This document shows positions 1 to 6,788 of a DNA stretch of 7,843 nt, one piece after another. The DNA lies in NCBI GenBank assembly GCA_016179005.1, contig JACOSF010000156.1:1-7843 (forward strand), written 5' to 3'. A model generated the notes under the pieces. It worked only from the letters and a program-made list of their open reading frames with translations, did no database searches and was not told the origin of the DNA. A program made the position numbers and the translations under genes. Each line of letters starts with the position of its first letter. The stretch's first letter is position 1. The DNA is from Acidobacteriota bacterium. GTDB lineage: Bacteria > Acidobacteriota > Terriglobia > Acidiferrales > UBA7541.

Positions 1-502
1 GCACAAGCTCATCGAACCCGGCCAGCCTGCGTTCCAGGAAGTGGTGCGCGCGTTTGGCGCGGATATCCTCCACTCCGACGGACACGTAGACCGCGCCAAG
101 CTGGGCGCCATCGTTTTTTCTGATGTGGACAAGCTGCTGCGCCTGAACGCCATCGTGCACCCGCGCGTGCTGAAGGAACTGGAGCGGCTGTTCAGCGAGT
201 TTATGTGCACGAACCCTGGCGGCGTGGCGGTGGTGGAAGCGGCGCTGCTCGTCGAGGCCGGCTACGTGAAGCACCTGGATCGCCTGGTGGTGGTGTGGTG
301 CGAACCGGAGCAACAGCGGGAGCGGATGCTGGCGCGGGGGATGAGCCGCGAGCAAATCGAGGAGCGCCTCGCCGCGCAGATGCCGCTCGAAGAGAAACGC
401 CGGCGCGCCGATGACGTGGTGGATTGTTCCGTTTCGCTTGAAGAAACGCGCGCGCAGGTGGAGCGTCTGGTCGCGAAGCTCAAGCAACTCGCTGCCGCGT
501 AG
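1..502 (+). CDS. coaE: Dephospho-CoA kinase, C-terminal part (5' end cut by window)
   Basis: Dephospho-CoA kinase is cytoplasmic. It transfers the ATP gamma-phosphate to the ribose 3'-hydroxyl of dephospho-CoA, the last step of CoA synthesis. The open frame enters from the window edge (full codons from base 2) and ends at TAG 500-502, leaving 166 codons of a family usually near 200 residues. The missing part should hold the P-loop. The visible part begins HKLIEPGQPAFQEVV and continues with DGHVDRAKLG, VFSDVDKLLRLNAIVHPRV and VVEAALLVEAG. It ends with the helical CoaE pattern RMLARGMSREQIEERLAAQ, then EKRRRADDVV and a terminal EETRAQV helix. All are standard CoaE landmarks in the right order. 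A GTG at 41 is internal and not the start, because CoaE homology continues upstream of it. The protease gene follows after 92 bases on the same strand. The identification is firm. Confidence 0.95.
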   Translation, partial: HKLIEPGQPAFQEVVRAFGADILHSDGHVDRAKLGAIVFSDVDKLLRLNAIVHPRVLKELERLFSEFMCTNPGGVAVVEAALLVEAGYVKHLDRLVVVWCEPEQQRERMLARGMSREQIEERLAAQMPLEEKRRRADDVVDCSVSLEETRAQVERLVAKLKQLAAA

Positions 503-540
503 CTTCCGTCCCATGATTTCGATTATGCTGTTCTGTGGAG

Positions 541-561
541 CCGCCCGCCTGCGGCGGGCGG
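541..561. repeat. Perfect 9-bp hairpin between coaE and the protease gene
   Basis: Arms 541-549 (CCGCCCGCC) and 553-561 (GGCGGGCGG) are exact reverse complements around a TGC loop. No T-run follows, so it is not a classical intrinsic terminator. Both arms share a 7-base core (CCCGCCT and GCGGGCG) with the hairpin at 6789-6814 in the other structured intergenic gap, which suggests a small dispersed palindromic repeat. It could also act as an mRNA stability or pausing element between coaE and the protease. Confidence 0.6.
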
Positions 562-570
562 GCTTCCTGG

Positions 571-585
571 CTCCGGCCACGGAGG
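571..585 (+). promoter_or_regulatory. Shine-Dalgarno of the protease gene, inside a small hairpin
   Basis: GGAGG at 581-585 lies nine bases before the ATG at 595 and fixes that start. CTCCG 571-575 pairs perfectly with CGGAG 580-584 across a GCCA loop, so most of the SD is in a 5-bp stem. A competing pairing exists: GGAGCC 537-542 with GGCTCC 569-574 would use the same left arm and free the SD. The SD is certain by position. A regulatory role for the pairings is only inferred. Confidence 0.55.
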
Positions 586-594
586 AAAGCAGAC

Positions 595-1734
595 ATGAAC
601 TCGCCACTCAATCCCGCGCGCCGCATCTTCCGATTGTTCGGTCTCGGACTGATCATCGGGCTGGCCGCCTACTGGGCCGGGGCGCGCTGGGGAACGCGAG
701 AGCCGACCAGCGTCGGCGCGGAGCTCGCCACGCAGAAGCCGGGTGAACTCACCGCCGACGAAGCGCTGAATGTGCGCATCTACAAGCAAGCCTCGCCATC
801 GGTGGCCAACATCGTGACGCGCGCGGTGGAGTACGATTTTTTCCTGAATCCGGTGCCAGTGGAAGGGGCGGGCTCCGGCTTCGTGATTGATGCGCGCGGC
901 TACATCCTGACGAATTTCCACGTGGTGCAGCAGGCGCAGACGATTGAAGTGACGCTCGGTGACAAGAGCCGCTACCAGGCCAAGTTTGTGGGCGGCGACG
1001 CGCGCAACGACGTGGCGCTGCTCAAGGTGGAGCCGCGCGGCAGCAAGCTGGTGGCGCTGACGCTGGCCGACTCACGCGCGCTGCAGGTGGGCCAGCGCGT
1101 GCTGGCCATCGGCAACCCCTTCGGCTTCCAGAGCACACTGACCACCGGCGTGATCAGCGCGCTCGGCCGCACGGTGCAGACCGGCGAGCAGACGTTTATT
1201 GACGAGGCCATCCAGACGGACGCGGCGATCAACCGCGGGAATTCCGGCGGGCCGCTGCTGAACTCGCACGGCGAAGTGATCGGCATCAACTCGGCCATTT
1301 ATGCGCCCACGGGCACCACCGCGGGCATTGGCTTCGCCATCCCCATCAACACCGCCAAGCAAATTGCCCAGGATTTGATCAACGAAGGCCGCGTGCGCCG
1401 CGCGTACCTGGGCATCGAAGGCACGGAAGTGTGGCCCGACCTGGCGCAGGCGCTCAGCCTGCCGGTGCCGGAAGGTTTCCTGGTGGAGCGCGTGACGCCT
1501 AACGGTCCGGCGGCGCGCGCCGGCATTCGCGGCGGCGACCGCCGCATCGTCGCGGGCATGCGCTACATGATGATCGGCGGCGACATCCTGGTGGCCGTCA
1601 ATGGCCAGAAAATCTCCAGCCAGCTTGACTTGAACCTGGCGCTGAACCGCAAGCGGCCGGGAGACTCCATCCGCGTGACGCTCTACCGGGGACGCGAAAA
1701 AATGGATGTGAAGGTGGCGCTCACCGAGCGCTAG
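595..1734 (+). CDS. Membrane-anchored HtrA/DegS-like serine protease with one PDZ domain
   Basis: This is an S1C-family trypsin-like protease of 379 residues, expected to degrade or regulate misfolded envelope proteins in the periplasm. A positively charged N-terminus precedes one membrane helix (about residues 11-30), probably an uncleaved anchor. The protease domain spans about 60-265 and shows the full triad: His109 in LTNFHVV, Asp139 in RNDVALLKV and Ser217 in GNSGGPL. IGNPFGF and GIGFAIP are also typical of the family. A single PDZ domain covers about 270-375, with YLGIEG as the carboxylate-binding loop. It carries a longer loop with two GGD motifs (313-315 and 328-330) before ILVAVNGQKI. 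One anchor and one PDZ resemble DegS more than the two-PDZ DegP. I chose ATG 595 because GGAGG lies nine bases upstream; the frame stays open to 535, but the extension reads through the intergenic palindrome. The usp gene follows 66 bases after the stop. Confidence 0.95.
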   Translation: MNSPLNPARRIFRLFGLGLIIGLAAYWAGARWGTREPTSVGAELATQKPGELTADEALNVRIYKQASPSVANIVTRAVEYDFFLNPVPVEGAGSGFVIDARGYILTNFHVVQQAQTIEVTLGDKSRYQAKFVGGDARNDVALLKVEPRGSKLVALTLADSRALQVGQRVLAIGNPFGFQSTLTTGVISALGRTVQTGEQTFIDEAIQTDAAINRGNSGGPLLNSHGEVIGINSAIYAPTGTTAGIGFAIPINTAKQIAQDLINEGRVRRAYLGIEGTEVWPDLAQALSLPVPEGFLVERVTPNGPAARAGIRGGDRRIVAGMRYMMIGGDILVAVNGQKISSQLDLNLALNRKRPGDSIRVTLYRGREKMDVKVALTER

Positions 1735-1800
1735 GTGGCGGTATCATTCCATCCGGCGCTCCCCCGGCACACGCAACTCCGGTGCAGAAAGGATGCGGCG

Positions 1801-2229
1801 ATGAAAAAAGCCAAACGAATCATGGTGGGACTGAAGACGCTGGAACAGGCCGTGAGCTTGACCGATCTGGCCTGCCGCGCCGGCGCGCACAAAGGTTCGC
1901 TCCTGTTCGTCCACGTCATTGAAATCCCGGACGTGACGCCGCTGGACGTCGGCCTTCCCGTCCTGGAGACGATGGCGCAGAAAATCCTTCGCGCGGCGGA
2001 ACGCGTGGCCAAGCGCAGCCGGATGAAAGTTGAAAAACAGGTGCTGCGCGCGCACTGGGCGGGCACGGCGCTGGTGGAAACCATGAAGGATGAAAAAATC
2101 GATTTGGCCGTGCTCGGCTACCACCACGGCCGCAGCTTCGGCGAATTCCTGCTGGGCACCACGGCGCAGTACGTGGCGAGACACGCGCCGTGCCACGTTC
2201 TGCTCAGCATCCCGAAGCGGACCCGATAA
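1801..2229 (+). CDS. Universal stress protein, single UspA domain
   Basis: A 142-residue cytoplasmic protein of the UspA superfamily, stress-induced nucleotide-binding or signalling proteins with an alpha/beta Rossmann-like fold. The order of elements fits: first strand KRIMVGLKT (5-13), second strand SLLFVHVIEIPD (33-44), DLAVLGYHHG (101-110), then GEFLLGTTAQYVARHAPCHVLL (114-135). The glycine motif of the ATP-binding class is G-x2-G-x9-G-(S/T); here it is G106-x3-G110-x8-G119-T120, so the outer spacing is kept while the middle glycine is shifted by one. Nucleotide binding is therefore likely but not certain. ATG 1801 is preceded by AAAGGA at 1788-1793, seven bases away. The frame is open to 1735, but that extension has no SD. 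TATCAT at 1742-1747 could be a -10 box without a visible -35. The stop is only 14 bases from the end of the convergent acyltransferase gene. Confidence 0.92.
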   Translation: MKKAKRIMVGLKTLEQAVSLTDLACRAGAHKGSLLFVHVIEIPDVTPLDVGLPVLETMAQKILRAAERVAKRSRMKVEKQVLRAHWAGTALVETMKDEKIDLAVLGYHHGRSFGEFLLGTTAQYVARHAPCHVLLSIPKRTR

Positions 2230-2243
2230 TTTCGCGTTGCAAC

Positions 2244-3029
2244 TCAGGCGTTCCATTCGCGGCGGAGGCGGACGCGCTCGTCCAGCGGCGTTTGGAACCA
2301 CGCTTCGGCGACATCGCGCACGCGCTCGAGCGCGGCCTGCATTTCTTCGTGCTTCCGGCGCATGAGTTCCTGGCCCGCATCGCCGGGCACGCGGATGGGC
2401 GGAGCGATGGCCACGACCGCGCGGGAAAACGGCGCGGGCATCTGCATCAGGTCCCAGGATTTTTCGAAGGTGTGCGCTCTCTCCAGGCCCACGTGGAAAA
2501 CCACGATGGGCTGGCCGGTGCGCCGCGCAAGCATCACCGGACCGGGCTTGGCGACGTAGCGCGGGCCGCGCGGGCCGTCGATGGTGAACGCGGTATCGCG
2601 GCCTTCTTCCATCCGCCGGGCCATCACGGCCAGGCCCTTCAGCCCGCCGCGCGAAGAACTGCCCTGCGCCGTGCCGTAGCCGAGGCGCTCAATCACGCGG
2701 CGCGTCCACTGCCCGTCGAAGTTGGTGGTGTTCAGCACGACGATGCCGCGGTGGCGCCAGTACCATGTGGCGGAGATGATCGAGCGGTGCCAGAAAGCAA
2801 GAATGGCGCGGCCGCCGGCGGCGTGAATGCGCTCCACGTGCTGCCCGCCCAGCGCCTCGAAGCGCAAGGTCGGGCCGAGCATGCGGATAACCGCGGTCAC
2901 CGCCGCAGCGATCACCGGGATCTGCATCTGCCGCCAGCGCGAGAGTTCGGGCAGGCGCGTGTCGTAATGCACGCTGATGGCGTCCGGCTCGCGTTCGTCC
3001 GGAGGGGCGATGTTGGCGGGTTCCGTCAC
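2244..3029 (-). CDS. Lysophospholipid acyltransferase-like protein, DUF374 type
   Basis: This belongs to the LPLAT superfamily branch with the DUF374 domain. These are membrane-associated enzymes thought to move an acyl chain onto a lysophospholipid or lipid A-like acceptor; the acceptor cannot be read from sequence. From GTG 3029 the product has 261 residues. A hydrophobic segment lies at about 36-55. The diagnostic motifs follow: AFWHRSI (His81), TNFDGQW (103-108), GSSSRGG (123-129) and TIDGPRGP (149-156), then KPGPVMLARRTG. The GTG is preferred because the 34 codons from it to the next ATG are about 85% G/C at third positions and look coded. ATG 2927 gives 227 residues, closer to the usual family length, and remains possible. 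Neither start has a good SD. A TATACT box ends eight bases before the GTG, so the mRNA may be nearly leaderless. The gene diverges from the FecR-like gene. Confidence 0.88.
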   Translation of the reverse strand: MTEPANIAPPDEREPDAISVHYDTRLPELSRWRQMQIPVIAAAVTAVIRMLGPTLRFEALGGQHVERIHAAGGRAILAFWHRSIISATWYWRHRGIVVLNTTNFDGQWTRRVIERLGYGTAQGSSSRGGLKGLAVMARRMEEGRDTAFTIDGPRGPRYVAKPGPVMLARRTGQPIVVFHVGLERAHTFEKSWDLMQMPAPFSRAVVAIAPPIRVPGDAGQELMRRKHEEMQAALERVRDVAEAWFQTPLDERVRLRREWNA

Positions 3030-3043
3030 AGGCGTATAGTATA
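3013..3043. promoter_or_regulatory. Divergent promoter with symmetric TATAGTATA -10 element
   Basis: On the + strand, TTGGCG (3013-3018), a 16-base spacer and TATAGT (3035-3040) form a sigma70-like promoter for the FecR-like gene at 3067. On the - strand, TATACT (complement of 3038-3043) sits eight bases before the GTG at 3029 of the acyltransferase; no good -35 is visible for it. The two -10 boxes overlap in the near-palindrome TATAGTATA. This is one of very few AT-rich spots in a GC-rich window. It is read from sequence only. Confidence 0.5.
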
Positions 3044-3066
3044 GGCGAACCGCGGACGATTCTTCG

Positions 3067-4158
3067 ATGGCAGCGCACAGCCAATGCGAATTTGGAAAAC
3101 TTGCCGCACAGACGATTGCGCGCGCGGCTTCGCTTGGCTTGTCGCTGTTTCTGCTCGTTTTTTCGCTGCACGCGCAATCCGCGCCGGAAACGGTGGGGCG
3201 CATCGAGGGCGACGACCTGGCCATCCGGGGTCAGGTGAGCCTGTTGCGAGAAGGGGGACAAAGCGCAGCAGAATTGGTGAGCGGAGCGGAAGTGACGGTG
3301 CGCACAGGTCTCGCGCGCATCACGCTGGCCGACGGCGGCGAAGTGGACATCTGCGGCCCGGCGCAATTCACGGTGCTCAAGTCCGGCGGCAGCCTGACCC
3401 TGGCGCTGAATCAGGGGCGCGCGCATGTGCGGATCGGCAATACGCCCATGGTGACGATCTACACAGCGGCGGTGGTGGCGTCGCTCATCAGCGTGGGCGA
3501 GGGGCCGCGGGACGCGACGATTGGCGTGGAGGCGGATGGTTCGCTGCGCGTGGTGGCGGCACACGGAGCGGTGCGGCTGGAACAACAACTCACCGGGCAA
3601 AGCCTGGTGGTGCCGCAATCGAGCGAAGTGGCGCTGCCGGGCGGGCAGCTAGAATCGTTGCGAGAAGCGCGCGGCGAATGCCGGTGTGAGCCGGTATTTG
3701 CGCGCGCGGCTCCGCCGGCGCCGACGCCGGTGCAGGTCGCCGCACTGGCTTCGAGCGTAGGAGACGCCGCGAAGCCCGACGCCGCAAAAAAAGATCCGCC
3801 GAAACCGGCCACCGAAGAACCGAAATGGACTGTGGTGATGCCGCCGCTCATGTTCGACGCCACCAAGCCGCCGCCGGCTCTCGAGCCGCGCCCGGAGACA
3901 ATTCTGCTGGTCCGCGAAGTGCGCGTGCAGCCGGCCGTGGTCTTCACCGGCCGCGTGGAGAAGCCCCCGAAAATCAAAGCTGCTAAGAAGCGAAAGGAAG
4001 CGGCGGCCACAACCGAAACATCGGCAAGCGTCGTCGCGTCCGCCGAGGGAGCAAAGGTAGAAAGCGCTCCTGTCACTGAAAAAAAGTCGGGTGGGGGGTT
4101 CGGGAGCAAGCTGCGCAATTTCTTCCGCCGGTTGTTCGGGGGTAAGCCAAAAAGCTAG
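3067..4158 (+). CDS. Secreted FecR-domain protein with Pro/Ala/Lys-rich linker and cationic C-terminal tail
   Basis: A 363-residue exported protein. A signal peptide is clear: hydrophobic stretch at about 21-35 followed by LHAQSA, with cleavage near 36-38. Residues about 45-195 look like a FecR fold: a run of short beta strands with GQVSLLREG, VSGAEVTVRTGLARITLADGG, ALNQGRAHVRI, VAAHGAVRLE and GQSLVVPQSSEVALPGG. In classical FecR this periplasmic domain relays TonB-receptor signals to a sigma factor; no receptor or sigma factor is nearby, so that role should not be assumed. Cys95, Cys205 and Cys207 are present. Residues 212-340 are a low-complexity Pro/Ala/Lys-rich linker. The last residues, after SGGGFG, form a basic amphipathic helix (SKLRNFFRRLF, 347-357) ending GGKPKS. 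ATG 3067 has no SD but is the only start that keeps the signal peptide. The convergent TPR gene ends 29 bases away. Confidence 0.8.
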   Translation: MAAHSQCEFGKLAAQTIARAASLGLSLFLLVFSLHAQSAPETVGRIEGDDLAIRGQVSLLREGGQSAAELVSGAEVTVRTGLARITLADGGEVDICGPAQFTVLKSGGSLTLALNQGRAHVRIGNTPMVTIYTAAVVASLISVGEGPRDATIGVEADGSLRVVAAHGAVRLEQQLTGQSLVVPQSSEVALPGGQLESLREARGECRCEPVFARAAPPAPTPVQVAALASSVGDAAKPDAAKKDPPKPATEEPKWTVVMPPLMFDATKPPPALEPRPETILLVREVRVQPAVVFTGRVEKPPKIKAAKKRKEAAATTETSASVVASAEGAKVESAPVTEKKSGGGFGSKLRNFFRRLFGGKPKS

Positions 4159-4187
4159 ACACTCACGGTTTACTCCGCCGCCTCTGA

Positions 4188-6083
4188 TTAGAAGCGTCGC
4201 GGGAGGGACAGAGGCTGCTGGGGCGGCTGTTCTGCGGGCAGCCGCGCGCGGTAGTATTCCACTTTCTTGCGAGCTTCGGGGAAGGCGGGGTTCAACGCGA
4301 GCGCGCGCTCGAATTCCACCTGCGCCGTTTTCCAGAGCTGTTTCCGCTCGTAATTCACTCCCAGATTGTAGTGCACGATGGACGCGTGCGGCCCGTTGGG
4401 CTGCAAGCGCAGCACGGCGAGCAGGTGCTCGACGGCCTCGTCCACGCCGCCGGTTTCGGAAAGCGCCGAGGCCAGATTGATGTGCGCCTCGAGGAAGTCC
4501 GGGTTGGCGGCCAGCGCCTTGCGGTACGACGCGATGGCGTCCGCGGCCTGCCCCTTGGCCCACTGCGCGAGGCCCATCGCGGTCCAGGCTTCGGCGAAGT
4601 CCGCTTTCAACTCCAGGCTTTTGCGGTAGCACTCCATGGCGCGGTCCCATTCCTGCCGCTTGGCGAAAACCAGGCCGAGGTTCATCCACGCGGAGTAGTA
4701 GTCGCTCTTCAGCTCAATGGCGCGGCGCAGGCTGGCGATGGCTTCGTCGAGTTGTCCTTTGGCGGAATACGAATTACCGAGATTGTTGTGGGTGAGCGCG
4801 CGCTCCGGATTGAGCGCGAGTGCGCGATGATAAAGCTGAATGGAATCGTCCACGTGACCGTGCAGAAAGTGGATGTATCCGAGATTGGCGATGGTGGTGC
4901 CAGAGTCGGGCGACTGCTGGGCGGTTTTGGAGAAGAGCGTCAGGTCGTCTTTCCAGTCCGGGTTGCGCCGGACGATTTGCGCGGCATAGAAAATGAACAG
5001 CGCGATGAGCGCCGCCGCGGCTACCTGGCGTCCCGAGGCTTCGGGACGCTCGCGCAGGCGCAGCCAGCTCCATGCGCCGGCGATGCAGAAGCCGAACGAC
5101 GGAATGTAAAGGTAACGCTCAGTGAAGACGTTTTCGCCCACGTTGGTGATGCTGAGCGCCGGGACCATCACCACGACAAACCACGCAATGCAAAAGGAGA
5201 GCAGCGGCTGCCGGCTGCGCAGCCAGAACATGGCCGCCACCAGTGCGGCGATCAGCAGGAGCGAAACCACGGTCTGCCAGCCCAGCGCACGCACGGGGTG
5301 GTACACGTAGTAATAGTTCAGATCGAGTGGCGCAAACAGCTTCCAGACATACTGCGCGAACAGCACCGGCGCGGAGAGAAACATCTCCCAGGGCGTGAGG
5401 CGGAAATGCGTTCCGGAGGCGGGCGCAAAGCTGCCCAGCGCGTGCAGGCGCATGGCGATATAGACGCCGAATACGGCGGCGAACGAGAGATAACGCGCAA
5501 AGCCGCGAAGAATTCCCCGCGGCGACTCGCGACGGTAGAAAAAATCATAGGCCACCAGCAGGCCGGGGAAGACCATCCCCGTTTCCTTCAAGAGAACCGC
5601 CATTGCAAAACTCAGCGTGGCGAGGCCGTAGTTCACGAGCGGCTTGCGGCCCTCGCGTGCGTGGTGGTACGCGAGCAGGCCGGTGAAAAACGCAAACCCG
5701 CACAGCAAATCGGGCAATACCGCCACCCACACCACGTTTTCCACGTGGATGGGGTGCAGCGCAAACCACAGGCCCGCCCAAACGGCCAGCTCCTCGCCAG
5801 CCAGCGCGCGCATCAGGAAGTAGGCGGCCACCAGCGCGGCCAGGTGGAAACCCAGGTTGGCGAGGTGCCAGAGGAAAGGGTCGTAGCCGAACAAATAGTA
5901 TTCGAGCATCGAAAACGTCGTGTAGAGCGGGCGATAGTAGTTGGTCAATTCCTGGTGGGCGAAGGCCCACACGTGAGTGGTGAACAGCTTTGGAAGGTTG
6001 TGATAGTCGGTGATGAGCCGGTTGCTGAGGACCTGGAAATCGTCGTCGGAGACGAAACCGTTGGAGAGGGAATTGCCGTACAC
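4188..6083 (-). CDS. TMTC-like polytopic membrane glycosyltransferase with six C-terminal TPRs
   Basis: This predicted inner-membrane protein has 631 residues from GTG 6083, the first canonical start codon. The membrane part (about 1-372) carries the signatures of TMTC proteins, lipid-linked-sugar O-mannosyltransferases known from animals: FVSDDDFQVL (10-19, the acidic first loop), NYYRPLYTT (48-56), HPIHVENVVWVA (110-121), LLKETGMVFPGLL (164-176) and TERYLYIPSFGFC (321-333). Residues about 395-610 hold six TPRs with the usual 34-residue spacing, for example HNNLGNSYSAKGQLDEAIAS. A Pro/Gln-rich end follows. Catalysis by the family fold is likely; sugar and acceptor are unknown. The true protein probably begins upstream. 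In-frame codons from 6191 encode an Arg/Lys-rich start (QARRSRKQ) and the helix WWHLLLLVAVTFAVYG, expected before the acidic loop, yet that stretch contains no ATG, GTG or TTG. The gene lies directly downstream of the NTF2-like gene in the same frame. Confidence 0.85.
   Translation of the reverse strand: MYGNSLSNGFVSDDDFQVLSNRLITDYHNLPKLFTTHVWAFAHQELTNYYRPLYTTFSMLEYYLFGYDPFLWHLANLGFHLAALVAAYFLMRALAGEELAVWAGLWFALHPIHVENVVWVAVLPDLLCGFAFFTGLLAYHHAREGRKPLVNYGLATLSFAMAVLLKETGMVFPGLLVAYDFFYRRESPRGILRGFARYLSFAAVFGVYIAMRLHALGSFAPASGTHFRLTPWEMFLSAPVLFAQYVWKLFAPLDLNYYYVYHPVRALGWQTVVSLLLIAALVAAMFWLRSRQPLLSFCIAWFVVVMVPALSITNVGENVFTERYLYIPSFGFCIAGAWSWLRLRERPEASGRQVAAAALIALFIFYAAQIVRRNPDWKDDLTLFSKTAQQSPDSGTTIANLGYIHFLHGHVDDSIQLYHRALALNPERALTHNNLGNSYSAKGQLDEAIASLRRAIELKSDYYSAWMNLGLVFAKRQEWDRAMECYRKSLELKADFAEAWTAMGLAQWAKGQAADAIASYRKALAANPDFLEAHINLASALSETGGVDEAVEHLLAVLRLQPNGPHASIVHYNLGVNYERKQLWKTAQVEFERALALNPAFPEARKKVEYYRARLPAEQPPQQPLSLPRRF
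5028..5049. repeat. Perfect 9-bp palindrome inside the TMTC-like gene
   Basis: GCGTCCCGA (5028-5036) and TCGGGACGC (5041-5049) are exact reverse complements around a GGCT loop. On the coding strand it encodes the polar stretch RPEASGR (about residues 346-352) in a loop between membrane helices, where an insertion would be tolerated. It may be a captured palindromic repeat or chance in GC-rich DNA. Confidence 0.45.
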
Positions 6084-6191
6084 AGCGAAAGTGACGGCAA
6101 CGAGCAGCAGCAGATGCCACCAAGCAGCGCTGCGCGGCGCGGCGGGGGACGGCGCTTCCTGTTTCCGGGAGCGGCGAGCCTGGAGAACGCC

Positions 6192-6722
6192 CTAGGGTGT
6201 AAAGAAGCGGCGGGGCGTGATCTCGAAGATTTTCCAGCCGGTGGCAGTGCGCACGAAGTCAAACTGGATGCGCTCGTGGCGCTTCTTCTCCACAGTGGCG
6301 CTGGATTTGAGCGCGTAGGTCATGTCGGCGTCCACAATCAAGGTGGCCTTGTCGCCTTTGACCTCGGCGGCGGACTCGCGCAGGTACATGCGGAGCTCCG
6401 CATTGTCGCGGAGGAAGTCGGTCACCTGGTCCTCGAAACGCGGGAGATCGTAGAAGCGCTCGTCCATCAGGTCGCGAAGCCGGCGCGGGGAATTGCCTTC
6501 CACGGCGTCGGAGAGCGCGCGAAGCACGCGCGAGAGGTTCTTGCGCTCGGTGGCCAGGTCGGCGGTGTCGCCGGTGGGAGGCGCCTGGTCAGATTTCTTG
6601 GCTTTCTTGTCGGCTTTCTTTTCCTGTTTCTTCTGGGGTTCCTGGGTTTGCGCAAAAAGCGGCGTGCTGCCGAGGCCGATGACCACGGCGAGCGCGAAAG
6701 TTATTTGCACGATGCGGCGCAT
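6192..6722 (-). CDS. Small secreted NTF2/SnoaL-like protein
   Basis: A 176-residue protein of unknown function. The N-terminus is a clear signal peptide: MRR, hydrophobic residues 4-18, then STPLFAQ with cleavage near 24-25, so the product is periplasmic or outer-membrane associated. A Lys-rich linker (KKQEKKADKKAKK, 31-43) and a Pro/Asp stretch lead into a domain of about 55-176: helices (TERKNLSRVLRALSDAVEG and DQVTDFLRDNAELRMYL), then beta strands ending RIQFDFVRTATGWKIFEI. This helix-then-curved-sheet order, with the final strand reading V-x3-GWKI, is typical of NTF2-like domains, which bind small ligands or proteins; no catalytic residues can be assigned. The start is secure: GGGAGGA (complement of 6727-6733) lies about five bases before ATG 6722. 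The TAG at 6194-6192 is directly followed, in the same frame, by codons of the TMTC-like protein, so the two are probably co-transcribed. Confidence 0.82.
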   Translation of the reverse strand: MRRIVQITFALAVVIGLGSTPLFAQTQEPQKKQEKKADKKAKKSDQAPPTGDTADLATERKNLSRVLRALSDAVEGNSPRRLRDLMDERFYDLPRFEDQVTDFLRDNAELRMYLRESAAEVKGDKATLIVDADMTYALKSSATVEKKRHERIQFDFVRTATGWKIFEITPRRFFTP

Positions 6723-6788
6723 GTTTTCCTCCCGAGCGTTCTACAGGTTGGATGGCCTCCCGCACCCAAAGGGTCGCCTGAGCCGCGA

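Noticed and set aside
541..561. Intrinsic terminator for coaE
   Set aside because: The stem is strong but no T-run follows, and a same-strand gene begins 34 bases later.
535..594. N-terminal extension of the protease to 535
   Set aside because: It reads through the palindrome and the SD, and it would place 20 unrelated residues before the membrane anchor. ATG 595 has a good SD.
2236..2243. GTTGCAAC palindrome between convergent usp and acyltransferase genes
   Set aside because: Eight bases is too short to call an operator or bidirectional terminator, and there is no T-run.
2190..3044. 284-codon open frame on the + strand
   Set aside because: It is antisense to the acyltransferase, whose DUF374 motifs are unambiguous. 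The + strand product has no recognisable motif.
3030..3224. N-terminal extension of the acyltransferase up to 3224
   Set aside because: It would run through the divergent promoter and into the FecR-like signal peptide region. The added residues do not resemble the family.
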